DNA of 64,000 bases from Dendrophyllia cribrosa (GCA_024195265.1 JAJLRJ010000014.1:26267181-26331180); one strand, 5' to 3'; positions 46,762-58,889 are shown, numbered from the stretch's first letter. Notes: generated by a model from the sequence alone, not told the origin. Translations and numbers: made by a program.

Positions 46762-47198
46762 ACGCGAGTTTCTCCAGGCTTACATTTCTTGCATTCCTTG
46801 TGCGAGTTTTCGAAATAAAATCATTTTTCAGTTTTCATCAAGTTCTATTATGAGCTGCGAGTCGCGTTTCAAAACATCAAGGATGTTTGACGTTTATCAT
46901 GAATGATAAAATATATACCCACTGGGAAAGAACCAATGCAGGGTTATAGCATGAAGATCTAGAATTTCCAAGGGGACATTGTGTCTCCAATAAAGTACCC
47001 GATCTGTCAGCAGGCCTTTGCAATAAACTTTTGTATCAGTTTATAAATGTCACACAGCCCTGAAGGGAAATACCACAAAATTTGATACCTAAAAAAACAC
47101 GAACAAAACAAAACAGATATAAAACCCTCTAAGACACACGTGATCCTTGTGTTGCCTTGGTGGTCGATATTTTTAGATCACCAAGTTAAAGAGAAGAA

Positions 47199-47217
47199 AG
47201 AGAGAGAGAGAGAGGGG
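47199..47217 (+). repeat. (AG)n microsatellite
   Basis: Short AG run ending in GGGGGG. Confidence 0.8.
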
Positions 47218-47602
47218 GGATTGAGTTCTTCTATATCTATGTATAAGGCATTATGAATGTGCTGCCTGAATAACCGGTACAGCGTTTTGAACTTTTTTAC
47301 TAGCTCAAATAGGTGTAGAGATATCTTCTTTTTACTCTGGTTTAGGGCATGATTTTGACATAAATGAATGAAATCGTATTATTTTCTTACGTTGTTATGA
47401 CATACATTGGGCAGCCGGTGAGAATTAAACGCGCGCCGTGGCAAGAACGTCACGGTTCTAGGTAACACTGAAAAATGGCTCACATGACTAAGGTCAGGTC
47501 TAGACTTAGGTTTCGATAACAGTTCCTTTTTCATCTGAAGTACAAATATCGACAATTTTAAAGAATTGATTTACCTACTCAGGTCGCCCCAAATGTTTGC
47601 AT

Positions 47603-47622
47603 CCCCCCCCCCCCCCCCCCCC
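47603..47622 (+). repeat. Poly-C tract, 20 bases
   Basis: Uninterrupted C run; flanks show no clear element. Confidence 0.9.
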
Positions 47623-47997
47623 TCCTCTTTTTCTCCAGGAAATTTGTTACATCAATACATCCCACCTGCTGGAGATCGTGTCTATGTTTAACAACTCTTT
47701 TGCTTGCTTACCTAAGTTTAGCACACCATGAAGTTCTTTTCAACCCCGCAGCTTCCTGCTGTTGTGTGCGAAGCCTTTAAACAGTTTCATGATTGAGAGT
47801 AAATCGAATTAACACACGCAGCGTCAAGACATTTACCAGGCATTTCGTGTGTGCGATAAATTTTTTAACAAGTTTAAAAGGATTACCTAGTAGTAGTTTG
47901 TTCGATTCAATTGCATAACTCATAAACAACTTGTTAGCATTCCCGGAGTTTTATTCAGAGATACGTTTTAACAGGCACCTTAGCATAGTCTTCCCTT

Positions 47998-48183
47998 TTA
48001 ACCTTTCAGTGCCAAGCGAACCAACGCTTAGAATTTATCAAAAAATTAAACTGACAGCACCACAGAAAATAACTGCTTATTAGCTTTCATTTAAATGGTC
48101 ACACTGCAGAATTTCGTCCACAAAGTCAAAAGTTACGACTAAACTACCTGACGCGAAGTTTGTCCCTAGCAGAGAAGGGTTCA
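47998..48183 (-). mobile_element. Family A MITE, degenerate copy
   Basis: From TTTTAACCTTTCAGTGCCAA to AGCAGAGAAGGGTTCAA; the core GGTCACACTGCAGAATTTCG is in reverse orientation. It directly abuts a family G copy. Confidence 0.6.
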
Positions 48184-48562
48184 AGGGACAGTGTCGCGGC
48201 TACTATATCGTGTTTTAAAGAATTGGTTTAAGGTTGCTTTATCATCTTAAAATAGGAAAGGAAGAAAAAATGCCAAAAGTGATGAAAGCAAAGAAATATA
48301 AACTAAAGACAAAAAATGGCGGCTATAAAAATAAAAGTTGCACCAACATGGCAACTGGACCGCCTGTCACGAAATCAAATTTGATGAACTGTAATCCACT
48401 TCCATCCTTGTAATCCTGCACTTTATTTATAGTTGTTCTGTTTTGCTCTATAGAATCTTTTTGTACAATTTTGATGTTTTTTTTTGGTGGTATTTGGCAA
48501 TATAACATCGAAATTAGCTAAGCGAAATTTTAATATTTTGGCGGGACGATCAACACTGTCCC
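48184..48562 (+). mobile_element. Family G MITE
   Basis: From GGGACAGTGTCGCGGCTACT to CGGGACGATCAACACTGTCC. Internal blocks match 26263-26646; the terminal repeat holds a short ACGATCA insertion. Confidence 0.7.
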
Positions 48563-49179
48563 CTTCACTGAGTTACAGGAGTGACATATTCGAAATTACA
48601 AATGTTCGAAAATGTTCACCTAAGAGCATTTTAAAATCCTATCAGATTTATAGAAGACGTTTTATTTGGAAAGAGAACTTGAAAATTTGTATCAACGCCG
48701 TAAAGGTTGAAAACATTTTGATTCATCTTATCAGTGCTTCAATGCGAAACACCAGACAGCTGATACAAAACGGTATCGTGTTACCGAAAAAATAAAACAA
48801 AAACAGGAAAAGATGCCAGCAACAGGCTATGTAAAACTCAACTGTTAGATTAAAAAACTTTGAGGGGATAACCCGCTATAGGTGAAGCATACACGACGAA
48901 ACTAGTGTAAATAAGGAATTTGTCATTAATTTCATTTCATTTTTCAATTCAAATCTTTATAGCATGACTCAATCCTACGATTCGCGTTCGAGTTGTGACA
49001 TTTCCTAACCTCTGGTGGCATCATTTGTAGCAGACGGATGTTATTGTTTGAGAACTAAACTGATCAGGAACTAACTAATATGGCTTAAAATGTTTCAGTA
49101 TGGAAATACTGTACTTTCCATGTCTAACGCCCTACTATGGCTTTAATTTTTTTTATATTACACTCTGTAATTTGTCTCC

Positions 49180-49307
49180 GGCCTCGGTTGTTCAAAAGGT
49201 GGATAGCGCTATTCAATGGATAAGCATTAACAAAACCAATTGTGTTATCCACTGGATAGAGATTTAATCAATCGATAGCACTATTCACGTTTTGAAGAAC
49301 CGGGGCC
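49180..49307. mobile_element. Short MITE with GGCCYCGGTTGTTC ends
   Basis: Left end GGCCTCGGTTGTTCAAAAGG then TGGATAGCGCTATTCA; right end GATAGCACTATTCACG then TTTTGAAGAACCGGGGCC. Interior TGGATAAGC and TTATCCACTGGATAGAG extend the pairing. Confidence 0.65.
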
Positions 49308-49893
49308 TGGACAGCAAGGGTTTCTAATGACGGAAAGCTTGGCGAAAATGACATCAAATCTATGGCCGCATTTAGACATTCCTGTAGTCTCTTTGGAGTT
49401 TGTCTTATTTTCTAAATTTAAGAGTCACATCATGAAAATTGATAATTTTATTCATTTAGAATTAAAATTAGAAAATATTAGACGACGAGACGATGAATTT
49501 ATTAACCATCACTTATAATCTCCTAAGTAAATCTGTTGTAGGCTAATTTTGATTAGAAGGGTTTACAAGTATGACGTTTCTATTCAGACAAATACCCCTA
49601 AAAGAGCTTATTATTAATAACAAAATTACAGATAATTCATCGTAAAAACCTCAAGAATTTTAGAAGAATCAAAGAAGTTCCAAGACGAGTTCATTCGCTG
49701 TAATGTTTGACTCCCTTGTTTGGCCTGTCATTGAAGATGGCGGCAGGCGCGAACCATGACTGAGACTCGTGTTTTTTATTTGTTTACCCAGTGGTTTTAT
49801 CCAGATAGAGGCAAGTCCGCCTTGTAGACTACCAGCTATCAAAAGGAACATTTTCTGAGGAAATTCCCACTTTTAGGGACTTTTCCCGCTATT
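49308..49893. other. Unassigned intergenic sequence
   Basis: No supported gene. Confidence 0.4.
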
Positions 49894-50115
49894 ATTAAGC
49901 CATTTCCTCCCAGAGTCAGTACTGATGGCGACATGTAATCGGTAGCTCTAACTTTTGAGTCTGTCGACGAACTCCGATGGTGTAACCATTTGAATGAAAC
50001 CTCTTCGGCAGTAGTTTTATATGGTGCCATTTGTTTTTCAGTATTTTACAAAATGAAATGTGGAATTTTTTCTTTAATTTTGATTTTAGACGCTCTTGGC
50101 GAGTAAAAGGGTTAA
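49894..50115 (+). mobile_element. Family A MITE, single core
   Basis: From TTAAGCCATTTCCTCCCAGA to GGCGAGTAAAAGGGTTAA. Core TGTAACCATTTGAATGAAAC is slightly diverged. Confidence 0.75.
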
Positions 50116-50403
50116 TACTTACAGATTATTCATTCAGTCGCTCACATATCACATGCACAGAAGCGGTGTGTTGATGTTTCTTCTTCGTATCATTGGCCTT
50201 TCAGAGTTTGCCCTCGCCCTCCCCACCTCTCTCCTCGCACACCCTTATAAACTGTACAGTATCATTTGTTTACCTGAGCTGCATGTACAAGAATCTATAG
50301 TTTTCGAATTGCACCCCACAGCACCAAATCGTGATCCAGAAGGTATTCAGTACAAACGGCCTTAACTGAATGAAATATATTCAATGTACAGTTTAAACCT
50401 TTG

Positions 50404-50770
50404 GTGTCCCGACTGAAATATCGTGTTCTTCATGATAATGGCCAGGAGCTTGCTTCATTATCTTGAAAAAGGAAAACAAAATCGTCAAAAGTGATGAACG
50501 CAAAGAAATATGAACTAAAAGGACAAAATAGCGGCGAGGAAAACTCAAAATTCCACCAGAATGGCAATTTTGCTTTCTTGACCGCCTGTCACGAAATCAA
50601 AATTGATGAACTGTAATTCACTTCCATCCTTGTAATCCTGCACTTTTTCTCCAAACTATTGCTACTGTTTTGCTCTATAGAATATTTTTGTCCAATTTAG
50701 TTGTATTTTTGGTGGTATTTAGCGATATAACATGAAAATTAAGTAAGCAAAATTTTGTTCCTTCGACAGG
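50404..50770 (+). mobile_element. Family G MITE, eroded ends
   Basis: From GTGTCCCGACTGAAATATCG to CCTTCGACAGGAA; internal blocks GAACGCAAAGAAATATGAAC and CACTTCCATCCTTGTAATCC match the other copies. Confidence 0.65.
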
Positions 50771-50772
50771 AA

Positions 50773-50962
50773 TTTATTTTATGTTTTCTTGTCAAGAAAA
50801 ACAAAACAATTATTTGGATCATTTTTCAGGTTTTGGGTCATTTTTATTTTGATGGAATCTGTTTTAAGAATTAGAGTTTATTTTGTTTTCTTGTCATGAA
50901 TTGAAACAATTATTTGGATTATTTTTCAGGGTTTTTTGTTATTTTTATTGTGATGGAATCTG
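50773..50962 (+). repeat. Tandem duplication of a ~90-bp T-rich unit
   Basis: Both units (50773-50861 and 50877-50962) contain GTTTTCTTGTCA, ACAATTATTTGGAT, ATTTTTCAGG and GTGATGGAATCTG or GATGGAATCTG in order. Confidence 0.7.
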
Positions 50963-52884
50963 GATTGCATGCCGGGCTCAACACCTTTCTAATTTCGGTA
51001 AATATTTTAGTTTTTCATATCGTTTGGATCTGTAGTTTTCCTTATCTACTCCAGATCAATACAATGTTTGCTAAATTCCAAAAAGACTTACAAAAATAAG
51101 ATGAAGAGGGATGGTAAACTTCTTTCGCAGTTGGAAAATTGGCGACCTGTTCTCAACATTTAACAATAAGCTTGTCAGAACTGTCTTGTTCATGTTTGGT
51201 TGTTTTGGTTTTGAACAAAAGCACAAAGATGGAAATTATCTCGGCACCTGTGCATGGGTTTGGTTGTGAAGTGCTTCACGAGATTTTTTGGCGTCTAAAA
51301 GCATTTTTCTTTAAGGTCCTTCATTTTTAATTAATCACGACAATAAAAGCCTTTAGTCTAAAAATTGCCATCAAAGAAAAGGCAATCTTAATGACCAGTT
51401 GATAACCGAAGAGGTTTGCTTTGTTTTGAACTTTATGACAAATGCTCTCCACTTTGTAAATATGTGCAGAAATTTATCTTTCATAAGCATTATAGTTAAT
51501 TTTAGCAGATTTCCTGAATTGTCTCAGTTTATATTACTATACTTTTGAATCCTATTACATATAGGGAGCTTTGTTTTGGTGGCAAATACAAGTTGTTATG
51601 ACGTCAGTATAACGACCTGTCTTGAGAATATTTTCGGATAACCTCATGGCATCTCGAATTCTAAGACTTTTTCAGGATTTGCACTTAATTTTTTTGCGTT
51701 GAAAATGAAAGGAGCCGCCAGTTCAATTCTAGAAAGGTGTTATTTATTATTTGAACGTTTAGAACATTTTACAGGTGGCATTGTCGTATTGTCTCTTGTT
51801 ATTCAACTAATTCTTAAAAGAGTTGAATCAAAGCCTTCTCCTGTGCATTTTAAAACTGTCTGTTTATGAATTCGTCAAACTAGCTGTCACGCACCCTGCT
51901 TGTCAACATTCTATGGTCCTGTTATAGCGACCTCGTGGCAACCCCGAGGGGTGTTCTTTATAACGGTTCTTGCTGAATGTCTTGTGTTTTAGGTTGGTTA
52001 AACCTTTTTGTTTAGTTCGAATAACTTGATTAGGCATTCTGTTTATTTCCCTCTAGGACATCGATCAGTATTCGACATACATTCCGTTTCTTCCATTTTT
52101 TGTCTCTTCGTTCACCACTTATGCTATTAATAGCATTTTTTACATTATACGAACAGCTTTCAAGTTGTAAGTAGCATCGAATGAATATTTAAGGCTAGTA
52201 AAGCCATTATTTAATATCTTCATCCGATTTTAAGACTATAGTTTGTTTGTATTTACTTTGGTTCACTTCTTGTAAACATTTGACATAATACTAAACTCAG
52301 CAAGCGTTAGTATAAAGTTTGTATGCATGCTCGTTTATACAAACGTGCAGATAGCAGGAAACTTATACAACCCCTTAAAAAGTGTAAACGAATTGAACAA
52401 AAGGAATGGGTGTGTAGTGAAGCAAGTCAGTAAGGATAGTGCAAGATTTCGAGTGATATTATCCGAGGTACTTGTGCCGGAATGACTGCTCGAAACAAAT
52501 TGAAGGGTTAAAAGGCCTAAAACTTTCTCACACATTGTCGCGAACATGGTACCATTTTTGCGTTTTTTTTTTTCTGCAACTCTCAAAATATAACTCGTGT
52601 ATGCAGGTGGATTGCCTAAACAAATGTTCTAAAAAAGAGCTTGCACTGCCTAAAATTTCTTAACAAGACTCTAAACAAGGGCTTCACTGCATAAAATTAC
52701 CTGCATTTCTACTTACATGTATGTCGTCAGTTTTGGTGGTTGAACGTAATTTTTGTTAACATGGCAACCTTTCCTTTAACATGGTTCTCGTTTTAAGATA
52801 ATATTCGAAAAGAAACAAAATTGTGGTCTTTTCTCTTTGATGTGTATGAAGTAGTTAAGGCGCAAACAGAGAGATAGTAGCGAC
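50963..52884. other. Unassigned AT-rich intergenic sequence
   Basis: No supported gene, repeat terminus or RNA signature. Confidence 0.4.
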
Positions 52885-53102
52885 CTTCAGATTTGACTAC
52901 GAGTACGAAATCGAATACGAGTACGACTTTGGAATTTCGAGATAATTGAATCCACCGAACTGTAACTCCTTCCTGTTGCTGACTAACACGTAAATAAACG
53001 TTAGGGATAAGATTGGTGTGATAATTAAGTATATGAGACACACGAATTTGGTTTGAAAACTCGTACTCGTACTCAATCTCGTACTCGTAGTCCAATCTGA
53101 AG
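52885..53102. mobile_element. Hairpin MITE with ~45-bp arms
   Basis: Left arm CTTCAGATTTGACTACGAGT; right arm ACTCGTAGTCCAATCTGAAG. Each arm contains a repeated TACGAGTACGA/TCGTACTCGTA motif, so the arms also fold on themselves. Confidence 0.7.
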
Positions 53103-53319
53103 TTCTCTAGTTACAGACCGTGCAGACAACGACTGCAGGTTTACCCAGAGCGGAACAGATGTCGTCGATGCTATGGATTGATTTACATATTTATGTTATT
53201 ATCGTGATATTTATTGCATGTTTATACTTAACTTTAATTTCGTCGTTGTTGCGCGCACGTCGACAAATTTGTAAAAGATTCATAATAAAACAAACTCTTA
53301 TTGAACTACTGTGCGAAAG

Positions 53320-53830
53320 GAAATTTTCGCGGGAGTTTAATTTCGCGAATTGCCTATTTCTTGCGTTTCGCAGGAACAAATTTTCGCGAATTAGAATTTC
53401 AGACATTACCTTTGGGAACAAATTTTCGCACATTTCGGGTGAGTTCCTGTCCGGTATTTCACGTACGTACCTCAAGATGGTTACAACTACGTGAATAGCA
53501 ACCCTTGTATTATTCCTTTGAGCATGGTGTCCATTCGGACGACCTATTTTGATATACCGAACAGTTCCCATGTACCGCATGTTTGTTTTTAGGCAGTAGA
53601 CGGTTTCCTTGTTTAGGGTTATAAGTTTATCCAGAGATCGCACAGACCCTTCGTTATCAGTTGCAGTTTAAAGACGAGTTTGTAATCAATTTAATAGAAA
53701 TTCATTGATCTGAATAAATGGAGTAGATTTTCGCGAATTTTTTTTTTTCGCCAGAGTTTTTTTTCACGGGATCTTATTTTTGTGGATCGTTGGAAAATCC
53801 GCGAAATTCGCGAAACTTAGATTCTTAGAA
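53320..53830. repeat. TTTCGCGAA-rich element
   Basis: Clusters of AATTTTCGCGAA-type motifs at 53320-53450 and again, partly inverted, at 53728-53818 (GATTTTCGCGAA, ATCCGCGAAATTCGCGAA). This looks like the two ends of one ~0.5-kb element. Open frames on both strands here (53120-53494, 53191-53643) are likely incidental. Confidence 0.4.
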
Positions 53831-54639
53831 AATGTCATGCCACACAGTAGCCTGTTTGGTCAGTATTGAGAAAATTGTGGTCTCATTCTTGTTTTGTTTT
53901 GTCTTTTTGTTTGTAACTTTATGGACCAATATTTTCCAATAAGGACCTCACGAACGTTTGGTGACGGCAGAATCCAGCGCGTTAAATTTGCCAGCGTTAT
54001 GGGAACTGCGTTCTCTTGGTAATATTGAAGTTATCTCACGGGTATCCCCTTATTTCTTAATCTCTTCTTGAACAATCACTTATTAATTCTTGAAAATCGT
54101 CCAATCAACTGGTTCCAATGGAATTTGAAAGTGAACTTATGCCTCTTTAAGTTTATCCCTCTGGCTAACGACCAAAACCATTGATAAGCAAAACGGGAAA
54201 AGGAAAATTAAAGCACATGTCTCAAGTGGATATCTACAGGTATATAATTGTGATTACTGAGGCAGTATTGTTTCTAAAGCCATTGAAATGCCTCGGGCGA
54301 ACTGTGTACGTAATTTGCGACTTCCACCATAACTGGTGTTCGTTTTAAGTATATTGTGTTTTCTTCATTGTGTGTTCCTTACCATGCGGTTCGCTTAAGT
54401 TGATATTTCCGCTTATTGGTTGAATTAATATTTCCTTGAACTCTTGACTGATCGTTTATTCTCATCATCGTTTTAGACAATTTCAAGCGCCTATAGGAAG
54501 TCGAATGAGATACGAAAGTTCAAGAGAGCACAAAGCGGATAAGAGCTGAGAAAAGCAATCGGATCCATGGGAATTACTTAGGGTTTTTATGTATCATTCG
54601 GCGAAGTGTTCGACATTGCGAGAGAGGATCCTTACTGAA

Positions 54640-55065
54640 CACTGGCACTCCCAAGAGAGTCCATGATAAAATTCCAAATTTTATTTTGTAAAATACTGAA
54701 AAACCAACAGCATCTTAACCTTTTAAGCCCTAAGAGTGATCAGCATCAAATTTCTCCTTGTAATATTAATGCCTTATCAATCAAAAAGGTCATGAGAATT
54801 AAGGACATGATCACACAAGATGAGTTCTCTTGATATCCAAACAATTTCTCCCCACTACTTTTATAGGAAATGTATAGGACTGGAAATGAGAATATAAATT
54901 TTGATGTTAGGGCTTAAAGGATTAAGAAACTATTCATGAAAAGCCGCTGTCATTTGAACAGTCGTATACCGTAGGATTTCAACTATGGCCCATCCATAGA
55001 GGCTCTAAAGTTAGAACAGCATCGCATGACTGAAGTTTTGACTCCGGTGGTGAAAAAATTTTGAG
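54640..55065 (-). mobile_element. Family A MITE split by a nested MITE
   Basis: Left half: CACTCCCAAGAGAGTCCAT, then AAATTCCAAATTTTATTTTG. Right half after 54926: TGTCATTTGAACAGTCGTAT then GTAGGATTTCA, ending in TTTGACTCCGGTGGTGAAA. The halves together follow family A order. Confidence 0.6.
54719..54921. mobile_element. Nested TTAA-flanked MITE, CCTTTTAAGCCC ends
   Basis: TTAA at 54715-54718 and 54922-54925; ends CCTTTTAAGCCCTAAGAG and TGTTAGGGCTTAAAGGA. Subterminal GATCAGCATCAAATTT and AAATTTTGATG also pair. Confidence 0.7.
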
Positions 55066-56027
55066 AACATTTTACAAAATGAAATTCGTGGATTGTCCAA
55101 AGCGACGTAATTTACTACAGGCACTTTAAATCGTGGCTAATCGTCATCAAGGCGTCTTACAATAATAAGATTTCAAAGCAGTTATCGAAATAATCTCGAC
55201 CAGTTCGGTTTGTCGAAATGACTGAAACATCGTATGGAATGTACTAGTCCAGGGTACATGTGAAGATTTAAGTGCACGAGCTTCGGTTTACCGACTGGGT
55301 GTTTAGCCGTCTAAAAATGTTTAAAGTGACAATGAACGTTCGTCTTGCGACGCCTCACTTTTAGGAACTGAAGTTGAACTTCCGGTGAGTTTCAAAAGAT
55401 TTACTGAAATCTCGTTATGACGATTTTAATAACGCTTTCATTTAAGTTGTAAAGAAAGTCACCTCGACTCCCGTAAAGCAAACCTCGATCATTTTACCAG
55501 TGGTGTGTTCGTATATATATTCTCTCCAATGGGTATTCCATCTTCAGAGATTTCTTCTATCGACTCAAGTTGTTTACCATAAGGGAAGTGGTCATAACAA
55601 GTATACTCGACGAAGACCCACCTTGTGTAGGGGTAGGGTTGTTATGCAAAATACCACCTATCTGATGAGTGTAATGGGCTAAATTTTTTGGCTTTAAAAT
55701 TGGAGATGAGACTTAAATATTCTGTGTGCATGAAGCTTGCATTGCTGGTAAAACGGCACAGGAACATTTTAATCTTTCTCTCAGTTTCCACTCCTGATAG
55801 AGTGGGGGTTATACCAACAAGACACCATCTTTTTAGGTGGGGGAGAGGGGGTACATAAAGAGACCACCAGTCTCTTTGTAAAATGGTGGGTCCTGTCCGA
55901 GTACAGTAGTTTTGACCATTTCCCTAAACAAAAAGCTCTTTGAAAATCTCTCTCTGTATTCCTAACTTCCCCCACTGTTACCGACTTTAGGTGTTATAAC
56001 GGTAGTTGGCTCATACAAGTTATCCTG

Positions 56028-57062
56028 GGGCTGTATTCACGAAAACATCCTACGTCCAAAAGGGGTACCTTTTCTGTCAAAAACGGTATATGAAAGGGTA
56101 AGGGTTTGGAGCTCGGGGCGGAGCATCCCCGTACAAAACTTTGTTGAGTACCCCCCCCCCCCCCCCCCCCCCCCCCCCGGGGTCCAAAGAGCCTCCTAAG
56201 ATATAACTTAGGAGATAACTGGTATTCACGAAGACCTAATTTAAGACATGTCTTATTTTTTTATACCTTAACTTAGGACCTCCTCAGTTAAGACATGTCT
56301 TAACTGTTATTCACGAAGACCTCCTAACTTAAAATATGTCTTAATTTTTCTCCTAAACTTAGGAGGTCAAAATTAACCTTTCAGCTTATGAAAACATGTC
56401 TTGACGGGGGCTAAATTCGATTGTTGACGAGTTTTACGTCGATTTTCAGCGTGATTATTGTATATTACAATAGTTACCAATTAGATAAACATTTTAAAGC
56501 ATTATATTGCTTTCCTAAGAAAAATTAAATATTTTCTAGTAATGTCCAACAACACGGTTAGCTACATATAGGCCTTCATGTCATTAACGGGTTCCACATT
56601 TCTTTCTCATTGCAGTTATATTTCTGTTTTTCGTGAAAATAAACCCTTGTACAAGAAATATCGAAGTAGACCCTATTGAAATGATGATGGATTTGTTTGT
56701 TGCTTTCGCTACTGACCATGAACGAAGATATTATCAGTTTTGCTAACTTAAATTCGAGATGAAATAAAGTATTGTCATTGTAGCAACAATTTATACAATA
56801 CAAAATATTCATTCATGTAATTTTCATAACTTATTATTCATAAGAGCGCGCCATATAAACTATCTCTGATTGGTCTACTTTTACTAATCGATAACTGCCC
56901 GCGACCATTTAACTTAGGTGACTGCTAAGTTTCGCTTACCTTAGGATGGTCATAAGTCATCGTTCGTGAATAGCACTTAGGACATACCTTAGGAAGCTCC
57001 TAAATTTTCTCTAAAGTTATATATTAAGATATATCTTTGGTAGGATTTCGTGAATACGGCCC
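56028..57062 (-). mobile_element. GGGCCGTATTCACGAA-ended element, copy 1
   Basis: Ends GGGGCTGTATTCACGAAAAC and GATTTCGTGAATACGGCCC. Its inner sequence, for example TTGACGAGTTTTACGTCGAT, is the reverse complement of copy 2, so the two lie head to head. It includes a C-run insertion at 56061-56181. Subterminal CTTAAGACATGTCTTA palindromes are repeated. A 78-codon ATG frame on minus (56576-56812) corresponds to 57454-57720 of copy 2, but the two proteins soon diverge by frameshift. Confidence 0.7.
56061..56181 (+). mobile_element. 121-bp C-run-ended MITE with 7-bp duplication
   Basis: Begins AGGGGTACCTTTTC and ends GAGTACC, the 28-base C run (56151-56178) and GGG. GTCCAAA at 56054-56060 and 56182-56188 duplicates a target present once in copy 2 of the host element (CCTAAGTCCAAAGAGCC on its reverse strand). 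Host and empty site are thus both visible. Confidence 0.75.
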
Positions 57063-57079
57063 ATGAGCATTATGATACG

Positions 57080-57203
57080 CTTTCTTCAACCTGCTTCTTT
57101 TAAGCCAGGCTTCATTATGTAAGCCTGGCTCCATCTGTAGGGCAAGCTGCTTCATATAAGCCTTGCTCCATCCGTGTAAGCCAAGCTGCTGTATATAAGC
57201 CAG
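57080..57203 (+). repeat. Degenerate AAGCCAGGCT minisatellite, left part
   Basis: Repeated TAAGCCAGGCTNCTTCATNTA-like units of 20-35 bp. The array is interrupted by the element at 57204-58132 and continues to about 58300. Confidence 0.6.
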
Positions 57204-58132
57204 GGGCCGTATTCACGAAATCCTACCTAAGATATATCTTAAGATATAACTTAAGAGAAAATTTAGGAGCTTCCTAAGATATGTCCTAAGTGCTATTCAC
57301 GAACGATATCTTATGACCATCCTAAGGTAATCGTAACTTAGCAGTCTCCTAAGTTTAATGGTCGTGGGCAGATATCGATTGGTAAAAGTAAACCAATCAG
57401 AGATAGTTTATATGGCGCGATCTCATGAATAATAAGTTATGAAAATTACATGAATGAATATTTTGTATTGTGTAAATTGTCGACAATACAATGACAATAC
57501 AATAATCTTTATTTCATCTCGAATTAAAGATAGCAAAACTGGTAATAAATATCGTCGTTTATGGTCAGTAGCGAAAGCAACAAACAAATCCATCATCATT
57601 TTAATAGGGTCTACTTCGATATTTCTTGTACAAGGGCTTATTTTCACGAAAAACGGAAATATAACACTGCAATGCGAAAGAAATGTAGAACCCGTTAATG
57701 ACACGAAGGCCTATATGTAACTAACCGTGTTGTATGGCATTACTAGAAAATATATACTTTTTCTTAGGAAAGCAATATAATGCTTTAAAATGTTTATTTA
57801 ATCGGTAACTTTTGTGATACACAATAATCACGCTGAAAATCGACGTAAAACTCGTCAACAATCGAATTTAGCCCCCGCCAAGACATGTTTTAATAAGTTA
57901 GGAGGTCAATTTTGACCTCCTAAGTTTAGGACAAAAATTAAGACATATCTTAAGTTAGGAGGTCTTCGTGAATACCAGTTAAGACATGTCTTAAAAATTT
58001 AGGAGGTCCTAAGTTTAGGAGAAAAAAAATAAGACATGTCTTAAAATAGGAGGTCTTCGTGAATATCAGTCAACTCCTAAGTTATATCTTAGGAGGCTCT
58101 TTGGACTTAGGATGCTTTCGTGAATACGGCCC
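57204..58132 (+). mobile_element. GGGCCGTATTCACGAA-ended element, copy 2
   Basis: 929 bp with ends GGGCCGTATTCACGAAATCC and ATGCTTTCGTGAATACGGCC, flanked by CAG at 57201-57203 and 58133-58135. Inserted inside the AAGCCAGGCT minisatellite. A 3-bp duplication with GGG ends is PIF/Harbinger-like, though CAG is not the usual TWA. The 88-codon ATG frame at 57454-57720 has no recognised domain. Confidence 0.7.
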
Positions 58133-58300
58133 CAGGCCACTTCATATAAACTATTCTGCTTTATGCAAGTTAGACTGTATCGTGTAAGCCAGCCAGGCTA
58201 CTTCATCTAAACCTGTCCAGGCTGCATTATGATAGCCACAGAGAGTCGTGTAATCCAGGTTGCCTAATGTAAGTCAGGCTGCCTCATGTGAGCCTGTAAA
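58133..58300 (+). repeat. Degenerate AAGCCAGGCT minisatellite, right part
   Basis: Continuation with GTAAGCCAGCCAGGCTACTT, GTAATCCAGGTTGCCTAATG and GTAAGTCAGGCTGCCTCATG. Confidence 0.6.
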
Positions 58301-58889
58301 ATCCGCAAATTTATATAAACTGCAAGACAGTCCACATTCGGTTTTTTGTGTTGGAACTCGTGCGCACGCGCGCACCCTTATTATAAAAGCTCTTAAGAAG
58401 TCTGCGCTAGGCGAGTTCGAATATCGGTGCATTGCCTCTCCCCCTCCTTGTTCGTTCTGCTTTGCAGATTGATTTTCATTGGTTACAAATGCGCTAAAAA
58501 TTCCCCAATAGTAATAGTGCATATGAATGTTAAAACAAAACGAAAAAAAAAACAATTACATCTTCCACTTTTTGCACACAGAAATGAAGGTCCCGCTTTG
58601 CATTAAATTTTGATATTGCCACGAGGATACAACGAACAGTTAACCGCGCAAAAATACCAGTGGGCTAATGATTTGTACTGGAATGGAAATTTCGATCTGT
58701 CATAACCGCAGGGATAGTAAATCTTTTCGTACTGGTTTGAGATTTTGGACCGGTATCATGTAATCGAGTAAAGGGTTGCGATAGGAAACCGGATTGAACT
58801 GGTTACCAGTAGGGCAGTCTTACCGGTACCGACTAAACTGATGGTATCGACTCTTCTTTTTTATGGAACACAATATTAGTCCACACTGC
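58301..58889. other. Unassigned intergenic sequence
   Basis: Only a cluster of ACCGGT/ACCAGT motifs between 58.66 and 58.85 kb; no supported gene. Confidence 0.35.

Noticed and set aside
53191..53643. 150-codon minus-strand frame
   Set aside because: Overlaps repeated TTCGCGAA motifs and an open frame on the other strand; no motif.
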